40,571 nucleotides of DNA, taken from the NCBI GenBank assembly GCA_029204225.1, contig MU835257.1, positions 1 through 40,571 of the forward strand. Direction: 5' to 3'. Positions 20,919 to 31,050 of the stretch are shown in pieces. Position 1 is the first letter of the stretch, and every line of letters starts with the position of its first letter. The position numbers were made by a program, and so were the translations under genes. Source of the DNA: Diphasiastrum complanatum. Its lineage: Eukaryota; Streptophyta; Lycopodiopsida; Lycopodiales; Lycopodiaceae. Below the pieces are notes generated by a model. It was given only the letters and a program-made list of their open reading frames with translations. It did not search any database and had not been told where the DNA came from.

Positions 20919-21614
20919 TTTATCTCATCAATTTCACAAGATTTACAAAGATTTATATTCATATCATTCTCAGATCTAGGGTTTCGGTTTACCCTTCAAC
21001 CATATGTGACCTACAATGAAACCATGGTCTAAAAGTTGGCCAACAGTAAGCAAATTCTTAGTGATGCTAGGAATGAAGAGAACATCATCTATCTTAGTCT
21101 TTTTAGGAGATCCTAAACATAAGAGAATAGACCCCACACCTTCAACTTTACATTGATGATCATTTGCTGTAAAAGTGGACTTTATAGGTCCTACATAAGG
21201 TGTGAGTTGAGAGAAATACTCCCTTCTACCCGACATGTGGGAGCTAGCCCCACTATCTATCCACCAAGGATCTTCAGCTTTAACACTTGATGATGAAAAA
21301 GTTGGCATCATGAGTGAGTCCTCATGAGAACTCTCGTCCTCCTCTTTTCCAATGTTGGCTTGACTTTGAGCTTGCTTCCTGTTGAAGCATTCCGAGGCAT
21401 AGTATTAGGGACCCAACTCCCTTGGGTCCTAAACCCAAACTTGAGACTGGACGATGACTAGGCATGTTGACTTGCCTGGTGACTCGTGAACCTGCATGGC
21501 AATGTTGATGGAAAATCTTGATTTTTCATCATTAATTTCACAAGATTTACAAAGATATATATACATATCCTTCTTAGATCTAGGGTTTTGGTTTACCCTT
21601 CAACCATATGTGAC
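20919..21614. repeat. direct repeat of about 90 bp flanking a Copia scrap
   Basis: The segments about 20919-21012 and 21529-21614 share AATTTCACAAGATTTACAAA, AGATCTAGGGTTT and CCCTTCAACCATATGTGACC (split motifs). The first copy overlaps the end of the Copia protease frame (GHIWLKGKPKP), so the second is a duplicated Copia piece rather than a clean LTR. Confidence 0.7.
20976..21320 (-). pseudogene. Ty1/Copia protease fragment
   Basis: Minus-strand frame with DPWWIDSGASSHMSGRREYF, the aspartic protease active site (DSGAS) of Copia polyproteins, followed by LFIPSITKNLLTVGQLLDHG, the conserved stretch leading to the GAG-pre-integrase domain. No gag, integrase or LTR was identified beside it. Confidence 0.85.
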
Positions 21615-21762
21615 CTAACCCTAGAGTCATAACCCTAAGATGACCCTTTAGCCCTAATGTTGACCTCATGAGAGTGAGATCTCTCAACAATGCAAAAATT
21701 GCTATTTTTGGCCCTATATTCTCTCGAAGGCTAAAATGGCCTTTTGTTCTCTAATGCTACAA

Positions 21763-22022
21763 GACCTCAAATGAGGAATATTAACATTGTGAACTTTGCC
21801 TAAGCATCTATCCACGTAGCCAATGCCACATCATCACATACAATTGGAATTACAACAAACTAGTCCTACATTCTCTCTACAATGTTAATGGACATTTTGT
21901 ACTCATTAGTAAAGATGCCTATTGACCTCGTGTGAGGAATTTACATGATTAGGCATAGGAATAAGCATCTATACACGTGGCATGTGCCACATCATCACCT
22001 ACAATTGGAATTTCATTAAACT
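21763..22022. repeat. direct repeat of about 95 bp, period about 161
   Basis: About 21763-21862 and 21924-22022 share a core with TGAGGAAT, AAGCATCTAT, CACGT, TGCCACATCATCAC and ACAATTGGAATT. Diverged copies; origin unknown. Confidence 0.65.
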
Positions 22023-22939
22023 ATACAAGCTAGAATTGTGAAATTTCAATATGGCTTTGTACCAATACACTGAGCTTTCTTGGTTCTGCCCTTAAGTCAG
22101 TGACCCACCCTCCAGTTCTCTCTTGGGGTCCCTCCTACCCACCCTTGATTTCTCTAGTTCGTTGCTGCGTGCTTCTCTTCCTGGTGGCGTCAGCAACTTA
22201 GTGAGATGAGTAAGCTCCATCTACCTAGTTCATGCAATGCACCAGCTTTACTTTTTGATGAAAGGAATGGCTACTATGTGCATACTTACAATTAGATGTG
22301 AATGAAGATTCTAAATTCTTTGAAAGATTTAAATTGGGTAAAATATCAAAAGAACCAATTCCGTTAAAAAAAGAGCAAGGATTATGTATTTTTAACATAG
22401 ATTGTAATAAAGAGACCTTAAAGCTACCTCAAATTACCTAGCCTTCAAAGTTTATCATATGAAATGCTAAGTTTTGAAACTTAACAAGTTTAAAATTTTG
22501 GGCAGGAGCAAAAAGAGATTCAATCCTTGCATTAATTTAAAAGATTTGAAATCTTATGTTGAGCACCTCTCAAACATGGTAGATTCTGTCAACCTTTTCC
22601 AGCTCTTTTCTAAAAAAAATGTATTGACGTATCAAATATGAATTATTTTGGGAGGATTCCAGATTTTTGTCAAAATTTTCTGAAACAGCTCTTTCCTAAC
22701 ACTATGGAGCAATGAAATCACATGTATTGCACTTCAGAGGGAGTGTGTTTGTGGTATTTTGATATTTTTGTTGGCTGGTGGCATTGAAGAAAGGTCAAGT
22801 TTTGAAAAACTTGGCATCTTTTGGCACTCAATATTAGCCTAAAAATGTATAGATTTGGCCTCTCAACAAAAACATTTGGATTATGAAAAGCTTCAGATTC
22901 TATTTACGAATTTATGCTTTTTTTTGCTTGTGAATTCAG
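22023..22939. other. unassigned 3' part of the long intron
   Basis: No element recognised. It ends with a T-rich tract and TGTGAATTCAG acceptor. Confidence 0.4.
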
Positions 22940-23071
22940 GTGCTCAAAGGTATGCAAGAATCGTTTCAGAGGTTGTCATTGTGCAAAAAGCCAGTGCTGT
23001 AGCCGACAGTGCCCTTGCTTTGCTGCTGGTCGTGAGTGTGATCCAGATGTGTGTAGGAATTGTTGGATTGG
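22940..23071 (+). CDS. E(z)-type H3K27 methyltransferase, CXC2 exon
   Basis: Encodes [20 protein letters not shown] then [20 protein letters not shown] and CWIG: the second cysteine repeat of the CXC domain, almost unchanged from other plant E(z) proteins. The first base completes the split Gly codon from 8320. The exon is 132 bp and the last two bases (GG) leave phase 2 into GTATGT. All expected cysteines are present, evidence of continued selection despite the 14.6-kb intron upstream. Confidence 0.95.
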
Positions 23072-24227
23072 GTATGTTGTAAGTAGCATATCACTTTTTG
23101 GAGCATTTATCTTCATTGAGATCTGAAACCTAATTGTCATCTAAGTTGAAAAATTACCGTGCCTTTTTCTCAAGTAGATATACTAGTTTTGTTTGGTTTC
23201 AAGCATTCATTGAGTTTCATTCACAATGTGATTAAGTGGTAGTCAAAGTTTTGGAGTTTCTTACTGTCTTCAGCAAATAATTTATCATTGATTCCTAGTT
23301 TGCAATTTCGGCTATTTTATGCTGAAGTACTTGGGGATCGGACTTTTTGAATCTGCTTATTATTTGCATAGAGGTTTTGATTGCTATAATGTTAAGAACA
23401 AGATTTTCATAGAAGTTTATGTTTCTGCACCTCATTTGCTCTGGTGTAATATTAGTTGGGGGTTTTTCTTTTAATGTGTTGCTACTCCATTTTTCTTATT
23501 TTCTAAGGCAGCATAGTCCTTATGGCTAATCTTATTCTGGTTCCTAGTGTGCCAAGAAAACTTACTTGCAAGTTTGCACAGGGCATGCTTCAATAGCTAT
23601 CTACAGCTTTGCGCAACTTTATGTTGTATGCTAGTTTACTGGTACAATGTTGGTAGCATAGTTGCACTGGCGATTCACAAATCACGAACAGGATCAAGGT
23701 CTGAATCGCGATTCGCGAATCGCTGGCCCAAAAAACCAGCGATTCGCTGGTTTTCCAGCAAAACCTGTTTTTTTCCTCAAAAAAATACATGCAATAGGGG
23801 TATCAGTAGGAAGAGAAAAAACAGACGATTAGGATTCCAGTACTTTCAGGTCCAATTCCAGGCAGTTAGGTGAAATGAGGAATCTTAGCGGCTACCTTTA
23901 AGGTGTTCATCAGTACTGCAAGTTTTGCTCTATATTCTCGAAACATTTCTAAACTCAGACTGTCATAAGAACGATAGCCTCAGAATCGCGATTCGATGCA
24001 ACTATGGTTGGTAGATAGGTAGTTATCAAATAAATAGCTGCATACATACTTGCTTATTTGTGCAACTTTGTTTTATCAGCCAAAGTATCTTGTAAATAGT
24101 TGCTTTAGTGTGCTGTTTCAAATCCTCAGAGTTATGCACCCTCGATTCTGCCTTTTCTACGTGCCTTATGCACCTTGATTGATGTTCAACGGTCGGATTC
24201 TTTTTCACAATAAAAGTGGATATGTAG
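23072..24227 (+). other. 1.16-kb intron containing a MITE
   Basis: Bounded by GTATGT and TATGTAG. The phase-2 join gives GG|T Gly followed by Cys (CWIG-CGDG), matching the family. Confidence 0.85.
23657..24006. mobile_element. 350-bp hAT MITE with 8-bp target duplication
   Basis: Left end CATAGTTGCAC and right end GATGCAACTATG are inverted repeats. The flanks 23649-23656 and 24007-24014 are both GTTGGTAG, the 8-bp duplication diagnostic of the hAT superfamily. Near both ends are AATCGCGATT palindromes, and AACCAGCG-ATT-CGCTGGTT forms a hairpin inside. There is no coding capacity. The termini match those of the transposase-bearing copies, so it is probably mobilised by that family. Confidence 0.92.
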
Positions 24228-24318
24228 TTGTGGAGATGGGACTTCAGGAGGACCTGCTCAGCGGGGGGATAACTACGAATGTCACAACATGAAGCTTCTT
24301 TTGAAACAGCAACAAAGG
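24228..24318 (+). CDS. E(z)-type H3K27 methyltransferase, pre-SET exon
   Basis: Encodes CGDGTSGGPAQRGDNYECHN then MKLLLKQQQR, the bridge between CXC and the catalytic SET domain. It begins after TATGTAG by completing the split Gly codon and ends in phase 0 at AGG|GTACCA. The following exon should open with the residues just before the SET strand (V/I-L-L-G type). I searched to 40571 without finding it, so either the next intron exceeds 16.2 kb or the locus is truncated. Confidence 0.93.
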
Positions 24319-24636
24319 GTACCATCATCTGCTTCCATTCTTCTGTTTATTTACCTCTTTTGTACTGGTAGCAAAATCTGTTTGCTTGGTTCTAGAGATT
24401 CATTTTCGAGAACTTAAAAAACTTCAGGGCAAGGAGGATGCGTAGTTGTAAGTACTTGGTTTTAATTGCATTACGAATAATAGAAAAGTAAAATTAGGTC
24501 AATTCTGTGGGATATGATTGATACTAGAAATAGTGTGAACCATCGGCACCTGTCCGAACCTCTTGGTTTTAGGGTGCCAAAAACTAACGTTCAAAGTTCA
24601 AATTACCAAATCTGGATCACTGACAAATATTGAATC
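24319..24636. other. unassigned intronic sequence
   Basis: Start of the following intron; nothing recognised. Confidence 0.4.
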
Positions 24637-25011
24637 CATAGATGCAGCGCGATTCTGATTCGCGATCAAAATCGCGATCCCAAAACGCAATTCGGGATTT
24701 TCCCAGAATCGTGTAGAATCGGTTTTTTTTTTTTTGAAATTTTTTTAGGCAATATGGGTATTAGATGAAAGCTCTGATCGAGAGGATTATGACTGTGTAA
24801 TTTGCCGACTGTTTCAGGTGCAGAATGGTCCCTTTTAGGTGTATTAACTCCTAGGTTTACTGAACATAGCAGGAATCTCCCTTTCTCTGATTCTCCCTCT
24901 ATCTCTCTCTCTCTGATCACAACAAACGGAACTAAAACCATGCTGAACAAAAACCCAGCTGAATCATTCTGAACTTTAGCCTTAAATGAAACAATTTTTG
25001 ACAAAACAACC

Positions 25012-25014
<3 letters not shown>

Positions 25015-25074
<60 letters not shown>
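25015..25074. repeat. (CT)n microsatellite
   Basis: About 30 CT units on the + strand, inside the 3' non-coding part of hAT copy B; a shorter CT-rich stretch is at 24890-24920. This tract is opposite in strand to those at the LINE joins and is not at a LINE boundary. Confidence 0.95.
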
Positions 25075-25076
<2 letters not shown>

Positions 25077-25394
25077 AACCATAAATCATAAACCATAAAA
25101 AACCGAAGTTACTGAACTAAAACCACAAAGAACAATATTGAATCACGACAATGCTGTGAATAGGATCATCATAATATATAATATCGGGCCACATGGCACC
25201 AAAAAGGGGTACAATGATGTTCCATGAACATAATGAAAACATACAACTAAGGCTCGTCAGAGTCATGGTAGGATAAATCATCCGAATATGTGCCTGACTG
25301 CAGGTCCCAAGGGTCCGCAGATGAATCATAACTGGAGGGAACCATATGCCGTGGTGTGGCCCTGACTCTGCTGCGTGCTCTGGCTCTGGACACA

Positions 25395-25409
25395 CCCCCC
25401 CCCCCCCCC
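25395..25409. repeat. 15-base C run
   Basis: A homopolymer inside the Arg/Gly-rich C-terminal coding part of hAT copy B (poly-Gly on the minus strand); it probably breaks the frame. Confidence 0.9.
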
Positions 25410-28220
25410 GCCTCTACCTCTGCCTCTGCCTCTGCCTCTCTCCCCTCCTTTGGCCCCCATCTGGCTTCCCCCAGCCCTGTGTCTACTCCGTCGTGCCTGT
25501 GTGTCAGGTGGCTGTGACCCTACGCCCTGGGATGGCCCTACCTGCTGTGATGATGCCTGGCCGACGACTGCCTGTGATGCTCCACTCCTGTCTACAAAAA
25601 GAGTACTCAGCACCCCCTCCCAGAACCTCTAGGTCTCCCCCTAGGCCTACGTGCAGGAATGGCTGGCTCCTCCTCTGTCTCCGCATCAGGGTCCACCAGC
25701 AGGTCAGCCAGTTCATCCCCCTGTGCCTCCGCCCACATCTCCTCGTCCTCCTCCGTATCCCCCTCAACCCACTCCTCCTCCTCCACATAGTCTGCCCTGT
25801 GCATCTCTCCACCCTCTGAGCCCTCATCATCTCCCTCCTCAGCCCTCTCCCTCTGCCTCTCTGTCCTCCTCTGCCGCCGTAAAGCCCGTGCGTCAGCCTG
25901 TGCCTGTCTGTAGAACTCTCTATGGATCTCATCATCCATCTCCTCCTGCGTGGGTGGTGCCCGAGGAGCAGCAACTATCGAATCCACCAAGCAAGTGTCA
26001 GGGTTCACCTGCAACCAAAAACAATACATTGTTGTCAGGCAGGTATTGTGCAACTCACTGCATATTTTGAAAGCAAATCAATTCATCAAAGCATAGATGT
26101 GACTCACCTCAAGCATCTGACCCTCTCCTCGTGTGCGCCTCAGCATACGGCCGTTGGTGTTCACAAACACCAACCGCCTGCACTGCTCGATGGATAACCT
26201 GTTCCTCTTTTGCATGTGATACAAGGCCCAGGTGCTCCAGTTCGGCTCGCAAGCTCCTGCTGAACAGTGCAAAGACTCTCTCAGCCAATCGCCTCAGGTC
26301 AACTGTGCTGCGCCCGTGGATGCACCACCATGTAACGGGCCTCAGCTAATCCTCCCTCCGCCGACTCTGCTCTCCATCGAAAGGAAACTGGAAGCGCTCA
26401 AATGCGAGCAACTGGCTTGCAATGTTGGCTAGAATCGGACCTGTTGGTAGAAGAAAAAACATGGCACATGTAAGACCCCTCGAATTCACACACTACCAAT
26501 GAGTACAATACTGCAGTAACATTGCTACCAACCGATTTCTCACACGTACTTGGTCCAGGCCATACGCGCTCCGTGTACTCCACCCATCCCCGGTGCAGCT
26601 CCGGATCGTCCCTCTCTCGGGTAGAGCGCCACAAGGGGTGCAACATGTGGGCTACGACGTGGATGGGTCGGTGGAAGTAGTCCCATCTGGCCTCCCAGAT
26701 ACGTGAGAGCTCGCGCCTCCTGCAGCAGACAAATTACAACAATCATAGAACCAAAGTATAAAAGAAACGCATCAAACTTAAGTGAGAAACAACAAACTAG
26801 ACACTGAAGAGTCATACCTGTGCTCGTCCAAGGATGACTTCAGAATCCCCTCGCCGATGCGGTCCATGAACTCGTAAATGAGACCAAGGGTGCACCCCTC
26901 ACGGTCTACCAGGCGCAGCACTCTGAAAATGGGTAGAAGGATCCTAGTAATCTCCTCAGCAGCTCTCCAGAACTCATCGCCGTACACAGTGGACTGGAAA
27001 AATGCCGAATGTGGGAGGTCTGTAAAGTCCCTGAAGGCCTCGCTAAAAACCATCCGCCGCAATGCGACCTTCACCACCACCAATCGCTCTAGCACCAAGA
27101 AGTAAAATGCAAAGCGTGTGGGTGCGGGCTTCTTTAGGTTTAGGGTGGGGAAGGTGCGGAACAAGGCCAACACACGCCTCTTCTTGGTGACAAAAGTGAC
27201 CAGGCGCATGGTTGTAGAAGTGATCTACAACACAAACATCCAGTAAAAAAGTTTAGACAGTAGTTGAGATGTGGTTAGCTGCATCGAAGGAAGAATTCAT
27301 AGCAAATAGAACAAACTATACCTCTTTGATCCATGGAAGTGCACACAGGTCATGGATGAGCAAGTCTATGCAATGTGCAGCCAGGGTATCCACAAAATGC
27401 TGGGGTGCTCCCTCATCATAATCTCGCCCATCTGCTTGTAGTTCGAGGTGTTGTCGGTGACAACTTGAACCACGTGCTCAACCTCGATGTCAGCAATAAC
27501 ATCTCTAATGACCTCCCATATGAAATCGGCTGTGATGGCGTCACCACCTCGAGTGGCATCCACGCCACGTAGGAATACTGCGCCAAGCGGGCAAGAAACC
27601 AACATTGATGACGGATCGCCGACGAATGTCGGTCCATCCATCACTCAATATCGTGCATCCATACTTGCCGCAAAACACCCATTAGCTACATGCAAAAATT
27701 GCTCCACCAGTAAATCCTAAACACATGCAAAGAGATAATAAAGACAAGGAAGCTGAGCGAATGGAACTCAACTTCCGCGTGATCGTCTCCTCCTCCTGAT
27801 GAAGCAACCTGCCTCGCAGTGCCTCTCGCCTGGGAGGTGTCCATGTAGCATCCACGGCCGCCATCTGTGCACAGAACTCCCTGAACACCCAAGTGTCAGC
27901 AACGACAAAAGGAATGCCGCACTCGTAAAAGAACTGGCCACACAGTCTAGTGCAACGGGCCTGCTGCTCTCTCTGCCAGCCGCATCGATCAAGGGTCTGC
28001 TGCCTGGGCCTAACCCCTCTCTGCTGTATATATGGTGCTCGTGGTCTAGCATGCCCAACGGATGGCTAATCTGTGGGTGTGTCACTCTCTCTAGCAACAT
28101 CTGCCGAAGCATGTGGTGCATCTGCTGTCGAGGAGGAGGGACGAGAAGCACCCGCTGCCGCTGAACCAACATGCTCATCTGATGGTCGTGCTGCTGCTGC
28201 GGATGGAACTGAAGGTGCTG

Positions 28221-28390
28221 TACTAGGCCCTGCACCTGAACCATGCTCTGCCCGTGATGTACTGGGCCCTGCACCTGTACCATGCTCTGCCCGTGATGTA
28301 CTAGGCACAGCACCTGTACCATGCCCAGCCCGTGATGTACTATGCCCTGCAGCTGTACCATGCCCTGCCCGTGATGTACTGGGCCCAATA
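28221..28390 (-). repeat. 39-bp minisatellite in the hAT B linker
   Basis: About four tandem 39-bp units, each encoding 13 residues of the form GTGAGPSTSRAEH. Copy A has one recognisable unit (EPSTSRSGQG), so the array expanded after the two copies separated. Confidence 0.85.
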
Positions 28391-28920
28391 CTCGTGGTAG
28401 GCCCTGCCTGCCTGCCTGTGAGCCCTCTTGCATGCCTGCCTGTAGCTGCTCCTGCTACCTGTCCCTGCCCAATGTCCGCCCATCTGGCCCTCTGACCCAC
28501 AGCAAGTGAGCCCGAGTGATCCTGTGAAGTGACCACCGTAATGCAAGCATCTCCATCTGCGGGTGCCTGAGCCATGGTGTGTGGCCACATCCCCATCAGT
28601 AAGCTCAACATCGGCCCAAAGGCCTCGGTCCCGCACTGGCATCGTATCAACACGACCCCAAACCTGCAAAAACAAATAATCAAGCAAACGTTTAGTAGAA
28701 AAAAAATACATTGCATTGAACAACATTATTGAGCTCAAATAGAGCTCAAAATACCAGAGCATACATCAGAATGATTCCAATTCACACATCATATCAAGTG
28801 CCAAAAAAGAACATGAGATTAGAGCGTGGGATAGAATAATTTCAGTATGAGGGATAACAGGTGACTGATGTTAGCGTGGGAGTCCGTGCAGGCGTAAAGG
28901 AGTGCAGTGTCGGCCTAAAC

Positions 28921-29430
28921 CGCGCCCCTAGCAAATAAAGTAAATGAGATTATTTTGCAAAGCCAATCAGATTGGAATTGAACATTGAATGCCAATAACT
29001 AACAATAGCTTTTGACAAGGCATACCCTAAAAGCAAAAGATGATCCAAGTTAGGCCACTTATTTCAAAAAATTCTACAATTTTTAGTTATATATTTAATT
29101 TTTGACAAAAATGCATTTTGAACATTCTTTTTAAGGTGACATTCCGTTTCGGTGTGATTCTCTATGTTGTGAATTTGCATTTATTACTTGAAAAGTTCTA
29201 TGAATTCTATTTGTTTTCTAGTGAACATGCTATTTTCACCTGATTTTAAGTAGCTTCATTGGTTATTAAAGTTCAATGTTCTGGTAAATTATAGAACATA
29301 GCATTAGAGATTGTTTTGGAATGCCATCGTCTCTATGCAGGACAAATGTGGTTGGATGCCATTAAAAATGAAAAGCTATGCTTCATAGTTTAGATTTTCT
29401 GTACTCTTTTTTAAAAATCTCAAACAGAAC
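28921..29430. other. unassigned AT-rich sequence
   Basis: No domain, element end or RNA gene recognised. Confidence 0.35.
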
Positions 29431-29739
29431 TTTGGGTGGGGTACCTAGTTACTATCCATGCGTGCACTATGCATGAAACACCTACAGTCTGCAAGGTATT
29501 TTTGGGAATGCTAGCTTGTTCTGGAGCACATTCTAAATGTTTTATGCTTGAAGCTTGTTTTTCTTCTATTTTTTCTTTGAGTTTGAACAAAAGAATGCCA
29601 CTAATCAAGGTTTCAAGAAACAATTTTTGCATGGCAAACAATGTTGTTGACAATCAAATTTTTAAACTAATATGCCAATCTGGAAGGTTTAGAAATTCAT
29701 GCTATTTGGGATGTGAAAGAAATTTGACATTTTGAAATG

Positions 29740-30035
29740 AAAGCAAGGCTTGTCACTAACAATGTTGTTTGACATCAGAGGCTAGGACATCTTAATTTTC
29801 AGAGTATGGGAAGAATGTTCAACAATAACTTAGTTTTGGATCTTTCAAATGATCAATCTTCTCAAACTTGTGAAAGTTGTGTTGTGGGCAAACGTAATAG
29901 GCTGCCATTTAGATCTTATCATATTCACAAAGCTAGGGAACGTTTGGAGTTGGTACATTGTGACCTATCTAGTCCAATATAGATTGTTGTTTCAAGGGGA
30001 ATAAGGTATTTCATCTCACTTTTATTGATGATTAC
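29740..30035 (+). pseudogene. Ty1/Copia GAG-pre-integrase and integrase start
   Basis: Plus-strand frame: HQRLGHLNFQSMGRMFNNNL, then CESCVVGKRNRLPFRSYHIH and RERLELVHCDLSSPI. This is the zinc-binding HH-CC region followed by the first catalytic Asp of integrase (HCDL); a TFIDDY-like end follows in a shifted frame. The Copia match stops at about 30035, where sequence belonging to the next element seems to begin. Region 29430-29740 may be further decayed Copia. Confidence 0.85.
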
Positions 30036-31037
30036 CCCATGCTTTCCCTTCCCTCATGTGTAAATTTCCTAATATGGAGGTTTTAGTATTGGCGTTTGGC
30101 CTCATGTAAGAGATGGGGGGAGAAGGTATGGGCATGCACAACGTTGAGATGAAGTTGTTGGCATTCCTCATTATGGTAGGGGTTTAGGGCATGACTTGGC
30201 TTTACCTTGAGTTTATGGGGTTTAGATAGACAAGCGAGGGAGGCGGCTATGTGGAGGGATGTAGCAAAGATGGCTTAGTTGTCCAGTGGGTCATTGTGTG
30301 GGAGACAACGGAGCATAGACATGAGTGATTTCTGGTATAGAGGGGGGTAGGAAGGATTGAAAGTGTAGTGTGGGTCATAAGGAATGAGAGCGGAGGATGA
30401 GGACGTATGATGTGCAACTGTGCCAAGATGAAATGATAGAAAAAGATTGTCATGTACTTATATTCTTGCCTCAGTGTGAACATGTCGGACTTGTAAATGT
30501 AAATATTGAAATGGCTCACACTGGCCTGTGGTGTTTTGTAAGAAAATGTAAATAGCAGGTTTTTGTTAACTTGCTGACCTGCTTGTATTTGGTATAAGGT
30601 ACTGGGTCATAATTTAGAGGCCGCTAGACTGACCTCCTAAAAAATAGGAGTTGACCGGTCAACAAGGACCCGTGCATATGCTCATTGAGACACTTGGTCC
30701 AGTACATGAGTGACACGAGTCGGACGGTCATCCTACTCGCTTGCCAGTGTGTCAGGGTACTGCCAAGTGGCAAGTGTCGATTGTGCATGGGGCTCGCCAT
30801 GTGTCGATGTTAGAAAAGGGGCAGGGTTAAGTGGGTGCTTGAGGATTATGCATAAGTGAGCCTAGAGAGAGGCATTCCTCATGATAGTCTATGCAGTAGG
30901 TGGTTGAGAGGAGACTTAGCAGCAATGCTCTTGTGTGTTTATGCTTGTAATTTGATTTGTACTTGTAGGAGAAATCAATTTAGTTTGGTGCCTACTTTGG
31001 TGTGCTTTGGGTTTGATTTATATAGCTTTGTGAGATT
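30036..31037 (+). other. probable 5' LTR region of a Ty3/Gypsy element
   Basis: Lies between the end of the Copia scrap and a primer-binding site at 31038. It is non-coding. The start is uncertain (a TGTGTAAATTTCC at about 30057 is a candidate), and no second LTR is present in the window to confirm limits. Confidence 0.4.
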
Positions 31038-31050
31038 TGGTATCAGAGTA
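31038..31050 (+). promoter_or_regulatory. primer-binding site (initiator Met tRNA type)
   Basis: TGGTATCAGAGTA matches the plant retrotransposon primer-binding site complementary to the 3' end of initiator methionine tRNA (TGGTATCAGAGC), with a change at the last position. It lies about 600 bp before the Gypsy gag start. Confidence 0.65.

Larger units (their letters stand above)
8321..22939 (+). other. 14.6-kb intron splitting the CXC domain
   Basis: Bounded by GTAAGT at 8321 and TGTGAATTCAG at 22929-22939, both phase 2, so that the codon TGT-GG|G-TGC reads C-G-C across the join exactly as in the protein family. It is filled with transposable elements: a hAT copy, a LINE, LINE scraps and a Copia scrap. 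Most are in the minus orientation relative to the host gene, except hAT copy A. Confidence 0.85.
25240..28639 (-). pseudogene. hAT-family transposase, copy B
   Basis: The same seven-exon plan as copy A. Minus-strand exons include 27322-27664 (DUF659), 26818-27224, 26550-26719 (170 bp in both copies), 26108-26440 and one from 26008 downward. The C-terminal dimerisation region reads CEPNWSTWALYHMQKRNRLS, against CERNWST in A. Lesions: the BED finger has CLHYGG where A has CLHCGG, so a zinc ligand is lost, and the rest of the finger is deleted. The acceptor of the DUF659 exon is AA instead of AG (27665-27666), the donor before it has decayed, and the dimerisation exon is frame-broken. The acidic C-terminal part (ADYVEEEEWVEGDTEEDEEM) is intact here where A has stops. 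Confidence 0.85.
24637..28920 (-). mobile_element. hAT transposon copy B (5' end lost)
   Basis: Left end CATAGATGCAGCGCGATTC at 24637 is taken as the 3' terminus of the minus-strand element. It is followed by GC-rich palindromes (TTCGCGATC, ATCGCGATC) and a T run, as at the other termini. From 25172 to about 28920 it is an inverted copy of hAT A. The 24637-25171 part has no counterpart in A because A is cut at 14590, so its membership is inferred. It includes a (CT)n tract at 25015-25074. No right-hand terminus was found near 28920. Confidence 0.7.

Noticed and set aside
24629-25144. ATTGAATC before the terminus at 24637 and again at 25137-25144, as if an 8-bp duplication around a 500-bp hAT MITE
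   Set aside because: The sequence before 25137 (CACAAAGAACA) is not an inverted copy of CATAGATGCA, so the right end does not fit; I treat the match as chance.
30247-30519. Minus-strand frame in the Gypsy LTR region
   Set aside because: Low-complexity AT-rich translation with no domain, lying in presumed LTR sequence.
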